DNA of 64,000 bases from Algibacter marinivivus. GTDB taxonomy: Bacteria; Bacteroidota; Bacteroidia; Flavobacteriales; Flavobacteriaceae. The translations under genes and the position numbers were made by a program. Every line of letters starts with the position of its first letter. Position 1 is the first letter of the stretch. This document shows, one piece after another, positions 7,685-16,210 of this stretch. Where the stretch lies: positions 1,076,051 to 1,140,050 of the forward strand of contig NZ_QFRI01000001.1 in the NCBI RefSeq assembly GCF_003143755.1. The letters are read 5' to 3'. The notes below the pieces were generated by a model. That model did not search any database, had not been told where the DNA came from, and saw only the letters and a program-made list of their open reading frames with translations.

Positions 7685-10651
7685 TTAGTTTCTTACTAAT
7701 TTAATAGTTTGAGACTTCGTTTTAGAAGCTATTCTAGCTAAGTATATTCCTGAAGGTAAGTTTGTACCATCAATAGAAATACTAGAAGCACTTGGTCTCA
7801 TAGTTATAACTGATTCACCAAGGATGTTATACACCTCTACAGTTTCAATGTTTTCTTTATTAGTTTTTACATTCCATTTCCCGTTTGTAGGGTTTGGATA
7901 AGCTTCAAGAGCTAATAAATCAAATTTCTCTGCGCTTAACGTTGTATTCTTATGTAAATACAAGTTATCTATGAATGCTACATCTATTGTTCCTGCTACT
8001 GTAATAAGGTACTGAGTTAACGCTTCTCTAGCATCAATTCCGCTTCCTTTTCCATTAACCCAACCTGCAGCTTCAGTTAATGGTATATCAAGAGAAACCC
8101 ATGTTTGGTTAAGGCTACCATCACCAGGTAAAGCAATAGTTAAATCTCCAGCATCTGTTTCACCAGCACCTCCTGTATGGTTAGATAATTTTTGGTTAAA
8201 TACTTGTCCAGCAGTCCAAGCATCAGCAATCCAATAATCTAAATGGAAGTGAGTCATAGCTGAAGCATCTGTAACTGAACCTAAATCAGAACCTAAAAAG
8301 TTTGCAAAATCTATTCTAAGTACTTCATTACCTGCAATTGTTTCTTCAGCAAAGTCTGAATCATCCCAAGGCACATTATTTAAGCCAACAGCTGGACCGT
8401 AAGCTGTACCATAAATAGAAATAACATCTGCTGCAGCTCTAGCTGGTGGTGCTGGTGGTGCTGTTGTTGGTAAAACCAAAACTGTACATGGAGCACAACT
8501 TGTTCCACCACAATCTACACCTGTTTCATCACCGTTCATGATACCATCTGTACATGTTGGTCCTGGAGGTGCTACTGCCGATCCTTTAATTGCCCAAACC
8601 TCATCTACTAAAAATGTGTTTCCGGCTACTGGAGCATTCCAGTTAGGGTTAACTCCACTAGTACCAGATCCTGATCCTGCCCATAATGGGAAGAATGATA
8701 TTTGAGGGTATTCTAAAGCTCCTGGAGCTTGACCTCCATCAGGGTTAGTTGAAAAATCAAAAGTAAGTGTTTCCCAACCTGTTCCATTATGTTGTGACTC
8801 AGCTGTAGAAAAAGAAGGAACTACTGCTGGATCTTCTATTCTAGATAAAATATTTATAGCTGTTGTAGAATAAATATCTACATTAACTGTTGCATCTGAT
8901 GATAAATCTATATAGTTATCCTGTAAGATAAGATTTGCTTGTTGCCATGATTCTCCAGTATCAGAAGAAATAACTTCTAAAACATCACCTCTACCATCTC
9001 CAGTAGGATCTGCAATAATATTAAAAGAACCTAAACCATTGCTCTCCGTTACAGTTGGAGCTGGTGCTTCAAAATCTTCAATTAATTCTTGAACAGGTGC
9101 TGGTGGAGCAGCTACTGTAAGAGAAACATTATCAATAAATACAAAACCAGTTTCTGCACCCATATCAAATACAACACGACTATTCATGGCTCCAGCAGAA
9201 CCATAATTTGCTTCTAAGTCATATGAAAAATTTGTTACAACATCGGTTAAACTAGTAATTACTGTATTAGCAGCAAAAGCTCCTGAATCTTGACCAATAC
9301 CAACAATCATATCTCTTGTTGTACCAGTAGCTGTATATGCGTCAAAAGAAAGTGTATATGTTTCTCCATCAACTAATGATAAATCACCTTGACTAAGACT
9401 TACATCCCAAGGGTTACCTGCAGCTTGAACATCTGCTTGATTTACAAAATTTGAACCACTACCATCATCTACTGGGTTGGCCGCATTACCACCCCAAGGA
9501 GTAGCAACTCCTGTTTCAAAATCTCCATTAACAAGAATTTCTCCTGCAGCAGGACAAGGTGCACAACTAGTTCCACCACAATCTACTCCAGTTTCATCTC
9601 CATTTTGAATACCATCTGAACATGTTGGACCTGACCCCCCTACTAAAGTAAGAGAAACATCATCAATAAACACAAAACCTGTTTCTGCTCCCATGTCAAA
9701 TAAAACTCTACTGTTTGCAAAGTCATTATAGTTAACAGTCATTTGATAAGTGAACGTTGTTGGTACATCAGTTAAAGCTGGGTTCTCTGTTATAGCGTCA
9801 AAATTATCAGCTGCTTCTCCTATTCCTGCAACCATCGATCTTGTTGCTCCAGTTGATGTATATGCTACAAATGAAAACTCATATGTTTCTCCAGCTGCTA
9901 AAGTAACTGTCTGTGCTAAATTTACATCCCAAGGGTTACCTGCAGCTTGAATATCAGCTTGGTTAACGAAATTTGAACCACTACCATCATCAACTGGGTT
10001 AGCGGCATTACCTCCCCATGGAGCTGCAGTTCCTGTTTCAAAATCTCCATTTGTAAGAAGGTTTGTTGCTGCTGCACAAGGTGCACAGCTTGTTCCTCCA
10101 CAATCAACTCCAGTTTCGTCTCCGTTTTGAATACCATCGGTACATGTTGGCCCTGAACCTCCTACTAAAGTAAGAGAAACATTATCAATAAATACAAAAC
10201 CTGTTTCTGCACCCATATCAAATACAACACGACTATTCATGGCTCCAGCAGAACCATAATTTGCAACTAAATCATAAGAAAAATTTGTTACAACATCGGT
10301 TAAACTAGTAATTACTGTATTAGCAGCAAAAGCTCCTGAATCTTGACCAATACCAACAACCATATCTCTTGTTGTACCAGTAGCTGTATATGCGTCAAAA
10401 GAAAGTGTATAAGTTTCTCCATCAACTAATGATAAATCACCTTGACTAAGACTTACATCCCAAGGGTTACCTGCAGCTTGAACATCTGCTTGATTTACAA
10501 AATTTGAACCACTGCCATCATCTACTGGGTTGGCCGCATTACCACCCCAAGGAGTAGCAACTCCTGTTTCAAAATCTCCATTTGTAAGAAGGTTTTGTGA
10601 ATATCCCAAAGTCACAAATAATAGGGATACTAAAAAAATAATTTTTTTCAT
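7685..10651 (-). CDS. Secreted multi-CBM glycan-binding protein with three CBM4/9-like repeats, T9SS type A
   Basis: 988 residues with no glycosidase motif. A signal peptide (1-19, ending GYSQ) precedes three CBM4/9-like modules of about 140-145 residues (about 20-162, 197-337, 372-513), each starting NGDFETG and ending FVFIDxVSL. Next come a GETW-type beta-sandwich (about 524-690), an unassigned beta-rich module (about 740-907) and a type A sorting domain (about 915-988, starts AYPNPTNGKW). Three four-Cys linkers sit at about 170-192, 344-366 and 700-722. Modules 1 and 3 are almost identical in DNA as well as protein. The same modules occur in the GH16 at 2968-5586. The likely role is a surface-displayed beta-glucan binder that concentrates laminarin or anchors enzymes; ligand specificity is inferred from context. 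It has its own promoter-like element, upstream palindrome and terminator, so it may be regulated separately. Confidence 0.9.
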   Translation of the reverse strand: MKKIIFLVSLLFVTLGYSQNLLTNGDFETGVATPWGGNAANPVDDGSGSNFVNQADVQAAGNPWDVSLSQGDLSLVDGETYTLSFDAYTATGTTRDMVVGIGQDSGAFAANTVITSLTDVVTNFSYDLVANYGSAGAMNSRVVFDMGAETGFVFIDNVSLTLVGGSGPTCTDGIQNGDETGVDCGGTSCAPCAAATNLLTNGDFETGTAAPWGGNAANPVDDGSGSNFVNQADIQAAGNPWDVNLAQTVTLAAGETYEFSFVAYTSTGATRSMVAGIGEAADNFDAITENPALTDVPTTFTYQMTVNYNDFANSRVLFDMGAETGFVFIDDVSLTLVGGSGPTCSDGIQNGDETGVDCGGTSCAPCPAAGEILVNGDFETGVATPWGGNAANPVDDGSGSNFVNQADVQAAGNPWDVSLSQGDLSLVDGETYTLSFDAYTATGTTRDMIVGIGQDSGAFAANTVITSLTDVVTNFSYDLEANYGSAGAMNSRVVFDMGAETGFVFIDNVSLTVAAPPAPVQELIEDFEAPAPTVTESNGLGSFNIIADPTGDGRGDVLEVISSDTGESWQQANLILQDNYIDLSSDATVNVDIYSTTAINILSRIEDPAVVPSFSTAESQHNGTGWETLTFDFSTNPDGGQAPGALEYPQISFFPLWAGSGSGTSGVNPNWNAPVAGNTFLVDEVWAIKGSAVAPPGPTCTDGIMNGDETGVDCGGTSCAPCTVLVLPTTAPPAPPARAAADVISIYGTAYGPAVGLNNVPWDDSDFAEETIAGNEVLRIDFANFLGSDLGSVTDASAMTHFHLDYWIADAWTAGQVFNQKLSNHTGGAGETDAGDLTIALPGDGSLNQTWVSLDIPLTEAAGWVNGKGSGIDAREALTQYLITVAGTIDVAFIDNLYLHKNTTLSAEKFDLLALEAYPNPTNGKWNVKTNKENIETVEVYNILGESVITMRPSASSISIDGTNLPSGIYLARIASKTKSQTIKLVRN
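9115..9535 (-). repeat. Direct repeat, copy B (CBM module 3 coding segment)
   Basis: About 420 bp encoding CBM-like module 3 matches the segment encoding module 1 (10168-10594) at nearly every base by eye, with a period of about 1,053 bp. The middle module is clearly more diverged. This suggests recent duplication or gene conversion between modules 1 and 3. Confidence 0.88.
10168..10594 (-). repeat. Direct repeat, copy A (CBM module 1 coding segment)
   Basis: Partner of the repeat at 9115-9535. Both copies read in frame with the host gene. Recombination between them would delete or add 351 codons without breaking the frame, so copy number may vary between strains. Confidence 0.88.
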
Positions 10652-10703
10652 TATAATAATGTATTAGTTAGAATTTGTAGGTGTTTTAGAATTTGAGAGT
10701 CAA

Positions 10704-10711
10704 CAAATATA
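10704..10711 (-). promoter_or_regulatory. Predicted -7 promoter element of the CBM-repeat gene
   Basis: The minus strand reads TATATTTG, an exact match to the Bacteroidota TAnnTTTG -7 box, 52 bp before the ATG at 10651. No clear TTTG was found at the -33 position, which fits a promoter that needs an activator. The upstream palindrome at 10749-10788 could be its site. Confidence 0.6.
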
Positions 10712-10748
10712 TTGTTAAAAGGATGTTGAATTGATAAAATGAAGCACT

Positions 10749-10788
10749 ACAAAAAACATACAAATCAAAAAAAATGTATGTTTTTTGT
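10749..10788. promoter_or_regulatory. Operator-like perfect palindrome upstream of the CBM-repeat gene
   Basis: A perfect 13-bp inverted repeat (ACAAAAAACATAC at 10749-10761, complement at 10776-10788) is separated by a 14-bp AT-rich spacer. It lies about 37 bp upstream of the predicted -7 box, a usual place for an activator dimer. Its half-site AATGTATGTTTTTTGT differs by one base from the sequence before susC. There is no U-tract that would make it a terminator for a gene ending here. Confidence 0.55.
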
Positions 10789-11115
10789 TAATTTGACAGA
10801 TTAAAGATATTTCTGTGCATTTAATCGTGAAGTCTTAGTGTTTTTAATCGATTTATTGACTTATAAGGAATTGTTGATATTACAGTTGTAGTGGTAATGT
10901 TGTGGTTGTGTTGTGAACTAAAGATTACCAATGCTCCTTTAAATAAGCATCTTATATAATTTTGTATTAAGTAGCACAGGTTGTTTTTACTAAAAAAGAA
11001 ATCTTGCCTTAATTTGGTTAAAAAGGAGGATCTGAAAACCAATTGAAAACATTAGTAATTAAATAAATATTCAAATTAGCTTTTTATGTATTTAATGATT
11101 AGTAAACTATTAATC

Positions 11116-11141
11116 AAAAAAAAGCCTAATTAATATTAGGC
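11116..11141 (-). terminator. Intrinsic terminator of the large enzyme operon
   Basis: A 7-bp GC-containing stem (GCCTAAT at 11124-11130 with ATTAGGC at 11135-11141, loop TAAT) is followed on the minus strand by eight Ts (11123-11116). It lies 46 bp past the stop of the last GH17 gene. Confidence 0.85.
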
Positions 11142-11187
11142 GACAATTGTATTCAGATTAAAATTTAGCTTAATGTTTAACTAAAAA

Positions 11188-12129
11188 TTATACCCAATTG
11201 GGTTTGATTCTTTTTTTTAAACTTTTAATATTAGTTCTATTGTCAACAAAATTTAAGTTTTCATTTTTGTCCCATAAACCCCAATAAGCTCCAACATCAC
11301 CTTCAGCGCCAACTTTCCAGGATTCATCAAAAGATGAAAAATAGAATATATCAATATTATCCTCTTTTGACCATAATTGAGTGTTAATAAAATATTTCAT
11401 TGCATTATCAGTAGACGGAAATGCACTATTTAAACCTTCCCCTTGACTTGGCCAACCAGTTTCTGTAATAATAACTTTCTTTCCATTTCCAGCTTTTAAA
11501 GCTTGATTATACATATCTTTCATATATAATAAAGAATACTCTATGCTGCAACCTTCCCAATATGGATAACAATTAGCCAATATAATATCACAGGCTTCTG
11601 TAATATTGGGTCTATATACAAACTCATAATAAGCATCTACATAACCTACAGGAACATCTTTAATGTCATTTTTCACATCTTGTATAAAACTTAATAACTC
11701 TTCTTCAGTTAAATCTCCTCTATACATTACCTCATTGCCTACTGCAGCGATATCAACATACCCATTATTAGAAAGCTTCTTTAAACCTTCAATTTCTTTC
11801 TTGTTAATATCCGTATCAGAACCTAACCAAGCGCCTACGAGGGTTTTCATTCCCATCTCTTTTGCTATCTTGGGAATCAATTCATTTCCATCAGTACACG
11901 AGAAAGAACGCACCCAATTTGTATATGGTTTTATTATCTTTAAACGTCTTCGAATTTGTTTTTCAGAAAGTTGATCCCCTGGCTCTTGACCTTCTTCATA
12001 AGGACTAAAACAAAGTCCATGCATACCTTTTTTAAGAACTCTTTTATAGCAATTCTGTAACCCCTTAGTAGTTTTATTGTCTAAACTTGAACCTGACAAA
12101 GACATTATTTTATTTCTTCTGAAAGACAT
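11188..12129 (-). CDS. GH17 beta-1,3-glucanase, predicted cytoplasmic (pair A, copy 2)
   Basis: 313 residues with no signal peptide, so predicted cytoplasmic. GH17 TIM-barrel signatures are present: AAVGNEV with E133 as acid/base and ITETGWPSQG with E223 as nucleophile (roles from the family). It also carries LANCYPYWEG and YFSSFDESWK, seen in the neighbouring paralogue. It probably cleaves or trims imported laminari-oligosaccharides, although some GH17 members are transglycosylases. It is the last gene of the operon, 60 bp after its close paralogue (12190-13101), and is followed by a terminator. Compared with the paralogue it has a basic C-terminal extension (KSLKKRIKPNWV) and a different N-terminus. 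The two look like a tandem duplication. Exo or endo action cannot be told from sequence. Confidence 0.92.
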   Translation of the reverse strand: MSFRRNKIMSLSGSSLDNKTTKGLQNCYKRVLKKGMHGLCFSPYEEGQEPGDQLSEKQIRRRLKIIKPYTNWVRSFSCTDGNELIPKIAKEMGMKTLVGAWLGSDTDINKKEIEGLKKLSNNGYVDIAAVGNEVMYRGDLTEEELLSFIQDVKNDIKDVPVGYVDAYYEFVYRPNITEACDIILANCYPYWEGCSIEYSLLYMKDMYNQALKAGNGKKVIITETGWPSQGEGLNSAFPSTDNAMKYFINTQLWSKEDNIDIFYFSSFDESWKVGAEGDVGAYWGLWDKNENLNFVDNRTNIKSLKKRIKPNWV

Positions 12130-12189
12130 TTTATCTCACTCTTTAAAAATTATAATTTACTTCTATATTGATTAATTAAAATTTAATTT

Positions 12190-13101
12190 TTAGAATTTTA
12201 AGTTTTCATGCTTATCCCAAAGCCCCCAATATGCGCCAACATCTCCCTCATCTCCAGTTTTCCAAGACTCATCAAAGGATGAAAAATAAAAAATTGGAAT
12301 ATCATTCTCTTCAGTCCATCTTATGGTATCTATAAAATATTTCATAGCCGCAGTATCGCTAGCAATGGCAGCATCTAATCCCCCGCCTTGACTAGGCCAG
12401 CCTGTTTCGGTAATAATAATAGGTTTGCCTTGTGCTGCATCAACCACAGAGCCAAACATAGCTTGCATGTGCCCTAAAGCATACTCTATTGGACAACCTT
12501 CCCAATAAGGATATAAATTTGCTAAAACAACATCCGTACTTTCAATTAAAATTGGGTGTCTAGAAAATTCATAATACGCATCTACATAACCTACCGGAAT
12601 GTCTAACCCTTCTAAAGCTTTCTTAACACGATTGATATAGCCTACTAACTCTTCTAATGTTAAATCATTTCTATATAAAACTTCATTTCCAACAGCAGCT
12701 ACATCAACATTACCAGCTTTAGCAAGAGCTATTAATCCTTCTATTTCTTTTTCATTATCTTCTTTATCGTCACTAAGCCATGCTCCTACCAAAGTCTTAA
12801 GACCATGTTTTTTTGCAATCACAGGTACGTATTCGTTTCCTTCAATACAGGAAAAAGATCGTATAGCTCCGACATGAGGTTTTAATATTTTAACACGCTC
12901 CTCTACCTGTTTAATACTTATATCATCTCCTGGTGATTGGCCGTCTTTATACATACTAAAGCATATACCATGAAAACCATCTTGAATTGTTTTATGCCAT
13001 AAAGCTTTTAATTCTTCAATTGAATATTCCAAAAAGTTAATCCCTTTGGTAGCTTTTTGACTATATTTTGATTTGTAATATGATTCCTCTCTGTAAGACA
13101 T
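12190..13101 (-). CDS. GH17 beta-1,3-glucanase, predicted cytoplasmic (pair A, copy 1)
   Basis: 303 residues with no export signal. The GH17 catalytic motifs are VAAVGNEV (E140, proposed acid/base) and IITETGWPSQGG (E232, proposed nucleophile). Trp and Tyr around LYPYWEG and FYFSSFDESWK would line the sugar cleft. It starts 13 bp after the MFS transporter stop, so transporter and enzyme are probably made together, consistent with hydrolysis of beta-1,3-gluco-oligosaccharides after inner-membrane import. It shares most of its length with the next gene (11188-12129). Keeping two cytosolic copies suggests either dosage or split chain-length preference (inference). Confidence 0.92.
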   Translation of the reverse strand: MSYREESYYKSKYSQKATKGINFLEYSIEELKALWHKTIQDGFHGICFSMYKDGQSPGDDISIKQVEERVKILKPHVGAIRSFSCIEGNEYVPVIAKKHGLKTLVGAWLSDDKEDNEKEIEGLIALAKAGNVDVAAVGNEVLYRNDLTLEELVGYINRVKKALEGLDIPVGYVDAYYEFSRHPILIESTDVVLANLYPYWEGCPIEYALGHMQAMFGSVVDAAQGKPIIITETGWPSQGGGLDAAIASDTAAMKYFIDTIRWTEENDIPIFYFSSFDESWKTGDEGDVGAYWGLWDKHENLKF

Positions 13102-13114
13102 TAATTATCATTTT

Positions 13115-14677
13115 TTAAAGTTCACCTCTACGCTCAACTAATTCAGCTTTAATCTCTTTTGCTCTTTTTTCACTTAAACTATATCTATACATAATCCAAA
13201 TAGCAATAGCTGCAGTTGCAGATGGTATAATAATATCTGCTATTCTTAAACTATGCATGGTTTCTGCTGTTTGCGTTGGTGCGTCAGAAATAAAACCTAC
13301 TAGTTTTAATACTAACCCTCCTAAAAACAAAGCTATTGACTGACCTATTTTAACCATTAACCAATAAATAGCACCAAAAGTGCCTTCTTTACGAGGCATA
13401 CCATTTTCAAGCTCGTCTAAATCACATACGTCTGCAGTCATACTCATCATTAATGTAAATAAACCCCCTAAACCAAAAGCGATAAATGGTATTGGTAAAA
13501 ATATCAACCAAGGAGAACCTACACTAGTATCTATGCTAAACCAAGACATGCCAATACTTTCTAAAAAAGGGTTTATAGATTCAAATAATGAAGCTACACC
13601 ACTATTTAAAGATTGACCAAATGCTGTATTATTAAACTGTTGATTAAGACCATTATCAAAGCCCCACCATTTAAGAATATATCCAATTATTGAAATAACC
13701 GTTGAAATAATAAAAGCTCTTCGTTTACCCCACTTATTTGCCATTGCAGTTATTATAGGTATTACAATAAATGCTGTTGTTATTGCTGTAATTGTTGAAA
13801 ACCAAGCCGGCCAAGTCCCTGCACTTGCGTAACTTCCATTATACATATAAAATACAATGATGTATACACTAAATGCCGCCACTAATTGAAAACCATTAAA
13901 CACTAAAAAAGTTGCGCCACAAAGCTTCATAAATGGCTTGTTTTTTGATACTTGCTTAATTCCTGCCCAAAGATCTTTCATATTAGAGCCTAACGACTTT
14001 AAATTTATTTCTTTTCTATTTTCCATATTAGCAGAATCAATACCTCTACAAAAAATTGCGGGTAACAACCCAATAATAGCACAAACAGAACCAACGATAA
14101 GAGATAAGTGCCTTACGCCATGAGCTTGTGTTTCATAAATTGCAGGGTCGGCAATTATTACCCAAAACCAAGGAACAATCATCCAAGCTATTTGTCCGAC
14201 AGTATTAGAAAAAGCCATTAATCTAGTTCGCTCGTTATAATCTGATGTCATTTCATAACCAAGCCCAACCAATGGTGTGGCATACATTGTATTACCAGCC
14301 AAAAATAGTATTGTTAAAGTGAGGAAATACCAAAAATTATACATTTGAGAATTTTCAGGATCCATCTGCCATGTTAAAGCAAATAATATTCCACTCAAAA
14401 TAGCACCAACGAAAATAAATGGTCTTCTACGACCCCATTTAGACTTTGTGTTATCTGAAATAAAGCCCATTATAGGATCAGAAACCGCATCAAAAAGTCT
14501 TGGTAAAGCTCCTAAAATACCTGCGTATAAGGGATCCATCCCAAAAGCCGTAAGTAAAAAAAACATAAAGAAGCCTAATGCTCCTGGTAATAAATTAAGA
14601 ACAAAATGTCCTGCACCAAATGCTGCTTTTTGTCCTAATGGCACTCTATCTTTAGCTACTGTTTTTACTTGTGGCAT
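13115..14677 (-). CDS. MFS/GPH-family sugar:cation symporter
   Basis: 520 residues with about 12 hydrophobic segments. The N-terminal half has the MelB-like GPH signature: PRLFDAVSDPIMGFISDN followed by KSKWGRRRPFI (about residues 61-88). Family knowledge: GPH transporters move glycosides or oligosaccharides across the inner membrane with H+ or Na+. The likely job is uptake of laminarin-derived glucose or short oligosaccharides from periplasm to cytosol. It sits between GH30 (stop 16 bp upstream) and a cytosolic GH17 (start 13 bp downstream), so the operon order follows the path of the sugar. Substrate size is unknown, but the presence of cytosolic GH17 and a phosphorylase suggests oligosaccharides rather than only glucose. 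Confidence 0.93.
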   Translation of the reverse strand: MPQVKTVAKDRVPLGQKAAFGAGHFVLNLLPGALGFFMFFLLTAFGMDPLYAGILGALPRLFDAVSDPIMGFISDNTKSKWGRRRPFIFVGAILSGILFALTWQMDPENSQMYNFWYFLTLTILFLAGNTMYATPLVGLGYEMTSDYNERTRLMAFSNTVGQIAWMIVPWFWVIIADPAIYETQAHGVRHLSLIVGSVCAIIGLLPAIFCRGIDSANMENRKEINLKSLGSNMKDLWAGIKQVSKNKPFMKLCGATFLVFNGFQLVAAFSVYIIVFYMYNGSYASAGTWPAWFSTITAITTAFIVIPIITAMANKWGKRRAFIISTVISIIGYILKWWGFDNGLNQQFNNTAFGQSLNSGVASLFESINPFLESIGMSWFSIDTSVGSPWLIFLPIPFIAFGLGGLFTLMMSMTADVCDLDELENGMPRKEGTFGAIYWLMVKIGQSIALFLGGLVLKLVGFISDAPTQTAETMHSLRIADIIIPSATAAIAIWIMYRYSLSEKRAKEIKAELVERRGEL

Positions 14678-14693
14678 AATCTTATTGGTTTAG

Positions 14694-16196
14694 TTATACT
14701 TTTTCGTTTTTTGGAATTACAATAGTCTGTATTGCTTGCGCATCTATTGTAAATTCTACGTTTTTTTTATTCAATGATAGGTTTATTGTTTTTGGGGTTT
14801 TAAATTCATTAAAAAGAACAACCACTGTAGAGCCATCTGGATTAATAGCGGCAGTTGCCATTAATTTATCGTCAGTCTTTTCTAACGCAATAACTTTTGC
14901 TTCAGGCCTGATATATTTACTAAAATGAACCATAGTATGATAAAGTGGTGTAAAATACACTTCATCTGTGTCTGGGTTAACAATTACTGGGGCTATACAC
15001 CAGTTTTTAAACCAGTTTGGGCCTCCTTTGGTATCTAGTACCATGTTCCAATCTACCCAACCATCGACCCAATTATTCAAACAACCTATAATGTCTCTTG
15101 CATAACGATTTACTGGCGCATATTTAGGATGTAAATGTTTATCTTTTTCAGGAGCCCAAGTAAACCCCCAATCTGTTGCTTCTTTTTTCCAATACCAAGC
15201 ATCGTCTTCCCAAACAGGAGTTTCTGCATCTACACAAGCCTCAGATTGGATTAAAAACTTTTCTGGAGCTTTGTTGTGTGCATATTGCAATTCTTCAGGG
15301 AACACCTCAAACGTACTTGCATACCAATGTATAGCGGTGCCATCAAAATATTTAGAGGTTTCTTCATTTTTATATTGAGAATCAATCCATTCTTTTAAAT
15401 GCTCTCTGTTTTGATCGTAACCTAATATTTTTAAATCTCCCTTACCATCTGCTTCTAATTTTGGCCCTAAATAATTCTGAACAAAATTGGTCATTTCATC
15501 AGGTGAATAATGCATACTTTCCCAATTGTTACCATTTCCTAAGGGTTCGTTTTCAACAGTAAATCCCCATATATCAATACCTTCTTCTTTATAAGCATCT
15601 GCATATTTTGAGAAAAACAAAGCCCATGTATCATAATACTCTGGTAGTAATTTACCACCAACCCAATTGTTGTTGTCTTTCATCCAAGGTGCTGCTGTCC
15701 AAGGTGAACCAAAAATTTTAAAACCATCAGTGGAAGCAGCCATAGCCTCTTTTATAAACGGAATTAAATCATCTTTATCTTCTTCAATAGAAAAATGCTC
15801 TAGGTTTTTATCACCCTCAACTGGGGTATAAGAATAATTACTTACTGAAAAATCACAAGAGTTCATGTGTGACCTTGTTAAAGAATAGTGCGCGCCATCT
15901 TTACTAAAATAGGCATCAATTATCTTTTTGCGATTCTCTTTACTTAGCTTATTTAATAAATAAGCTGATGCCTCAGTAAAAGCGCCACCAAAACCTGTAA
16001 TGGTTTGAAGCTTTTCTTCGGGTTTTAATTTAATGGTTACCTTCTCTTCAGCATTTTTAAACTCAGTAATTTTTGAGAGTTTATTCCCTGCTTCAGAAGT
16101 TTCAAAAACTTCAACAGTTAGTGTTTTATCCTCATTATTGCAGCTTATCATAATTAAGGTTATTAATACTAGAGTTACGCGCTTTAAGGTTTTCAT
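14694..16196 (-). CDS. GH30 beta-1,6-glucanase/glucosidase lipoprotein
   Basis: 500 residues. A lipoprotein signal (LIMISC, Cys19) is followed by NNEDK. The GH30 catalytic barrel has GFGGAFTEASAY (about 68-79), acid/base E217 in FTVENEPLG and nucleophile E319 in LIQSEACVD, with a beta-sandwich at the C-terminus (about 425-500). In characterised flavobacterial laminarin loci GH30 removes the beta-1,6-linked glucose branches, and the company of four GH17 and two GH16 makes that the best call. A GH30 acting on other beta-1,6-glucans such as pustulan is an alternative. The residues after Cys are only mildly acidic, so surface versus periplasmic placement is unclear. It starts 14 bp after the GH17 lipoprotein stop. 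Confidence 0.93.
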   Translation of the reverse strand: MKTLKRVTLVLITLIMISCNNEDKTLTVEVFETSEAGNKLSKITEFKNAEEKVTIKLKPEEKLQTITGFGGAFTEASAYLLNKLSKENRKKIIDAYFSKDGAHYSLTRSHMNSCDFSVSNYSYTPVEGDKNLEHFSIEEDKDDLIPFIKEAMAASTDGFKIFGSPWTAAPWMKDNNNWVGGKLLPEYYDTWALFFSKYADAYKEEGIDIWGFTVENEPLGNGNNWESMHYSPDEMTNFVQNYLGPKLEADGKGDLKILGYDQNREHLKEWIDSQYKNEETSKYFDGTAIHWYASTFEVFPEELQYAHNKAPEKFLIQSEACVDAETPVWEDDAWYWKKEATDWGFTWAPEKDKHLHPKYAPVNRYARDIIGCLNNWVDGWVDWNMVLDTKGGPNWFKNWCIAPVIVNPDTDEVYFTPLYHTMVHFSKYIRPEAKVIALEKTDDKLMATAAINPDGSTVVVLFNEFKTPKTINLSLNKKNVEFTIDAQAIQTIVIPKNEKV

Positions 16197-16210
16197 ATTA
16201 AATTAATATT

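Larger units (their letters stand above)
10652..11187. other. Intergenic region between the CBM-repeat gene and the enzyme operon
   Basis: 536 bp. It holds the -7 element (10704-10711), the operator-like palindrome (10749-10788) and the terminator of the GH17 operon (11116-11141). The remaining 10800-11100 is AT-rich with no convincing gene. A 73-codon minus-strand reading frame there has no recognisable domain and was not accepted. Confidence 0.7.

Noticed and set aside
9750-10137. Overlapping reading frames opposite or shifted to the CBM repeats
   Set aside because: Shadows caused by the repetitive coding sequence of the 988-residue protein.
10821-11042. 73-codon minus-strand reading frame in the gap before the multi-CBM gene
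   Set aside because: No domain, low-complexity composition, no promoter or conserved start; best read as intergenic DNA.
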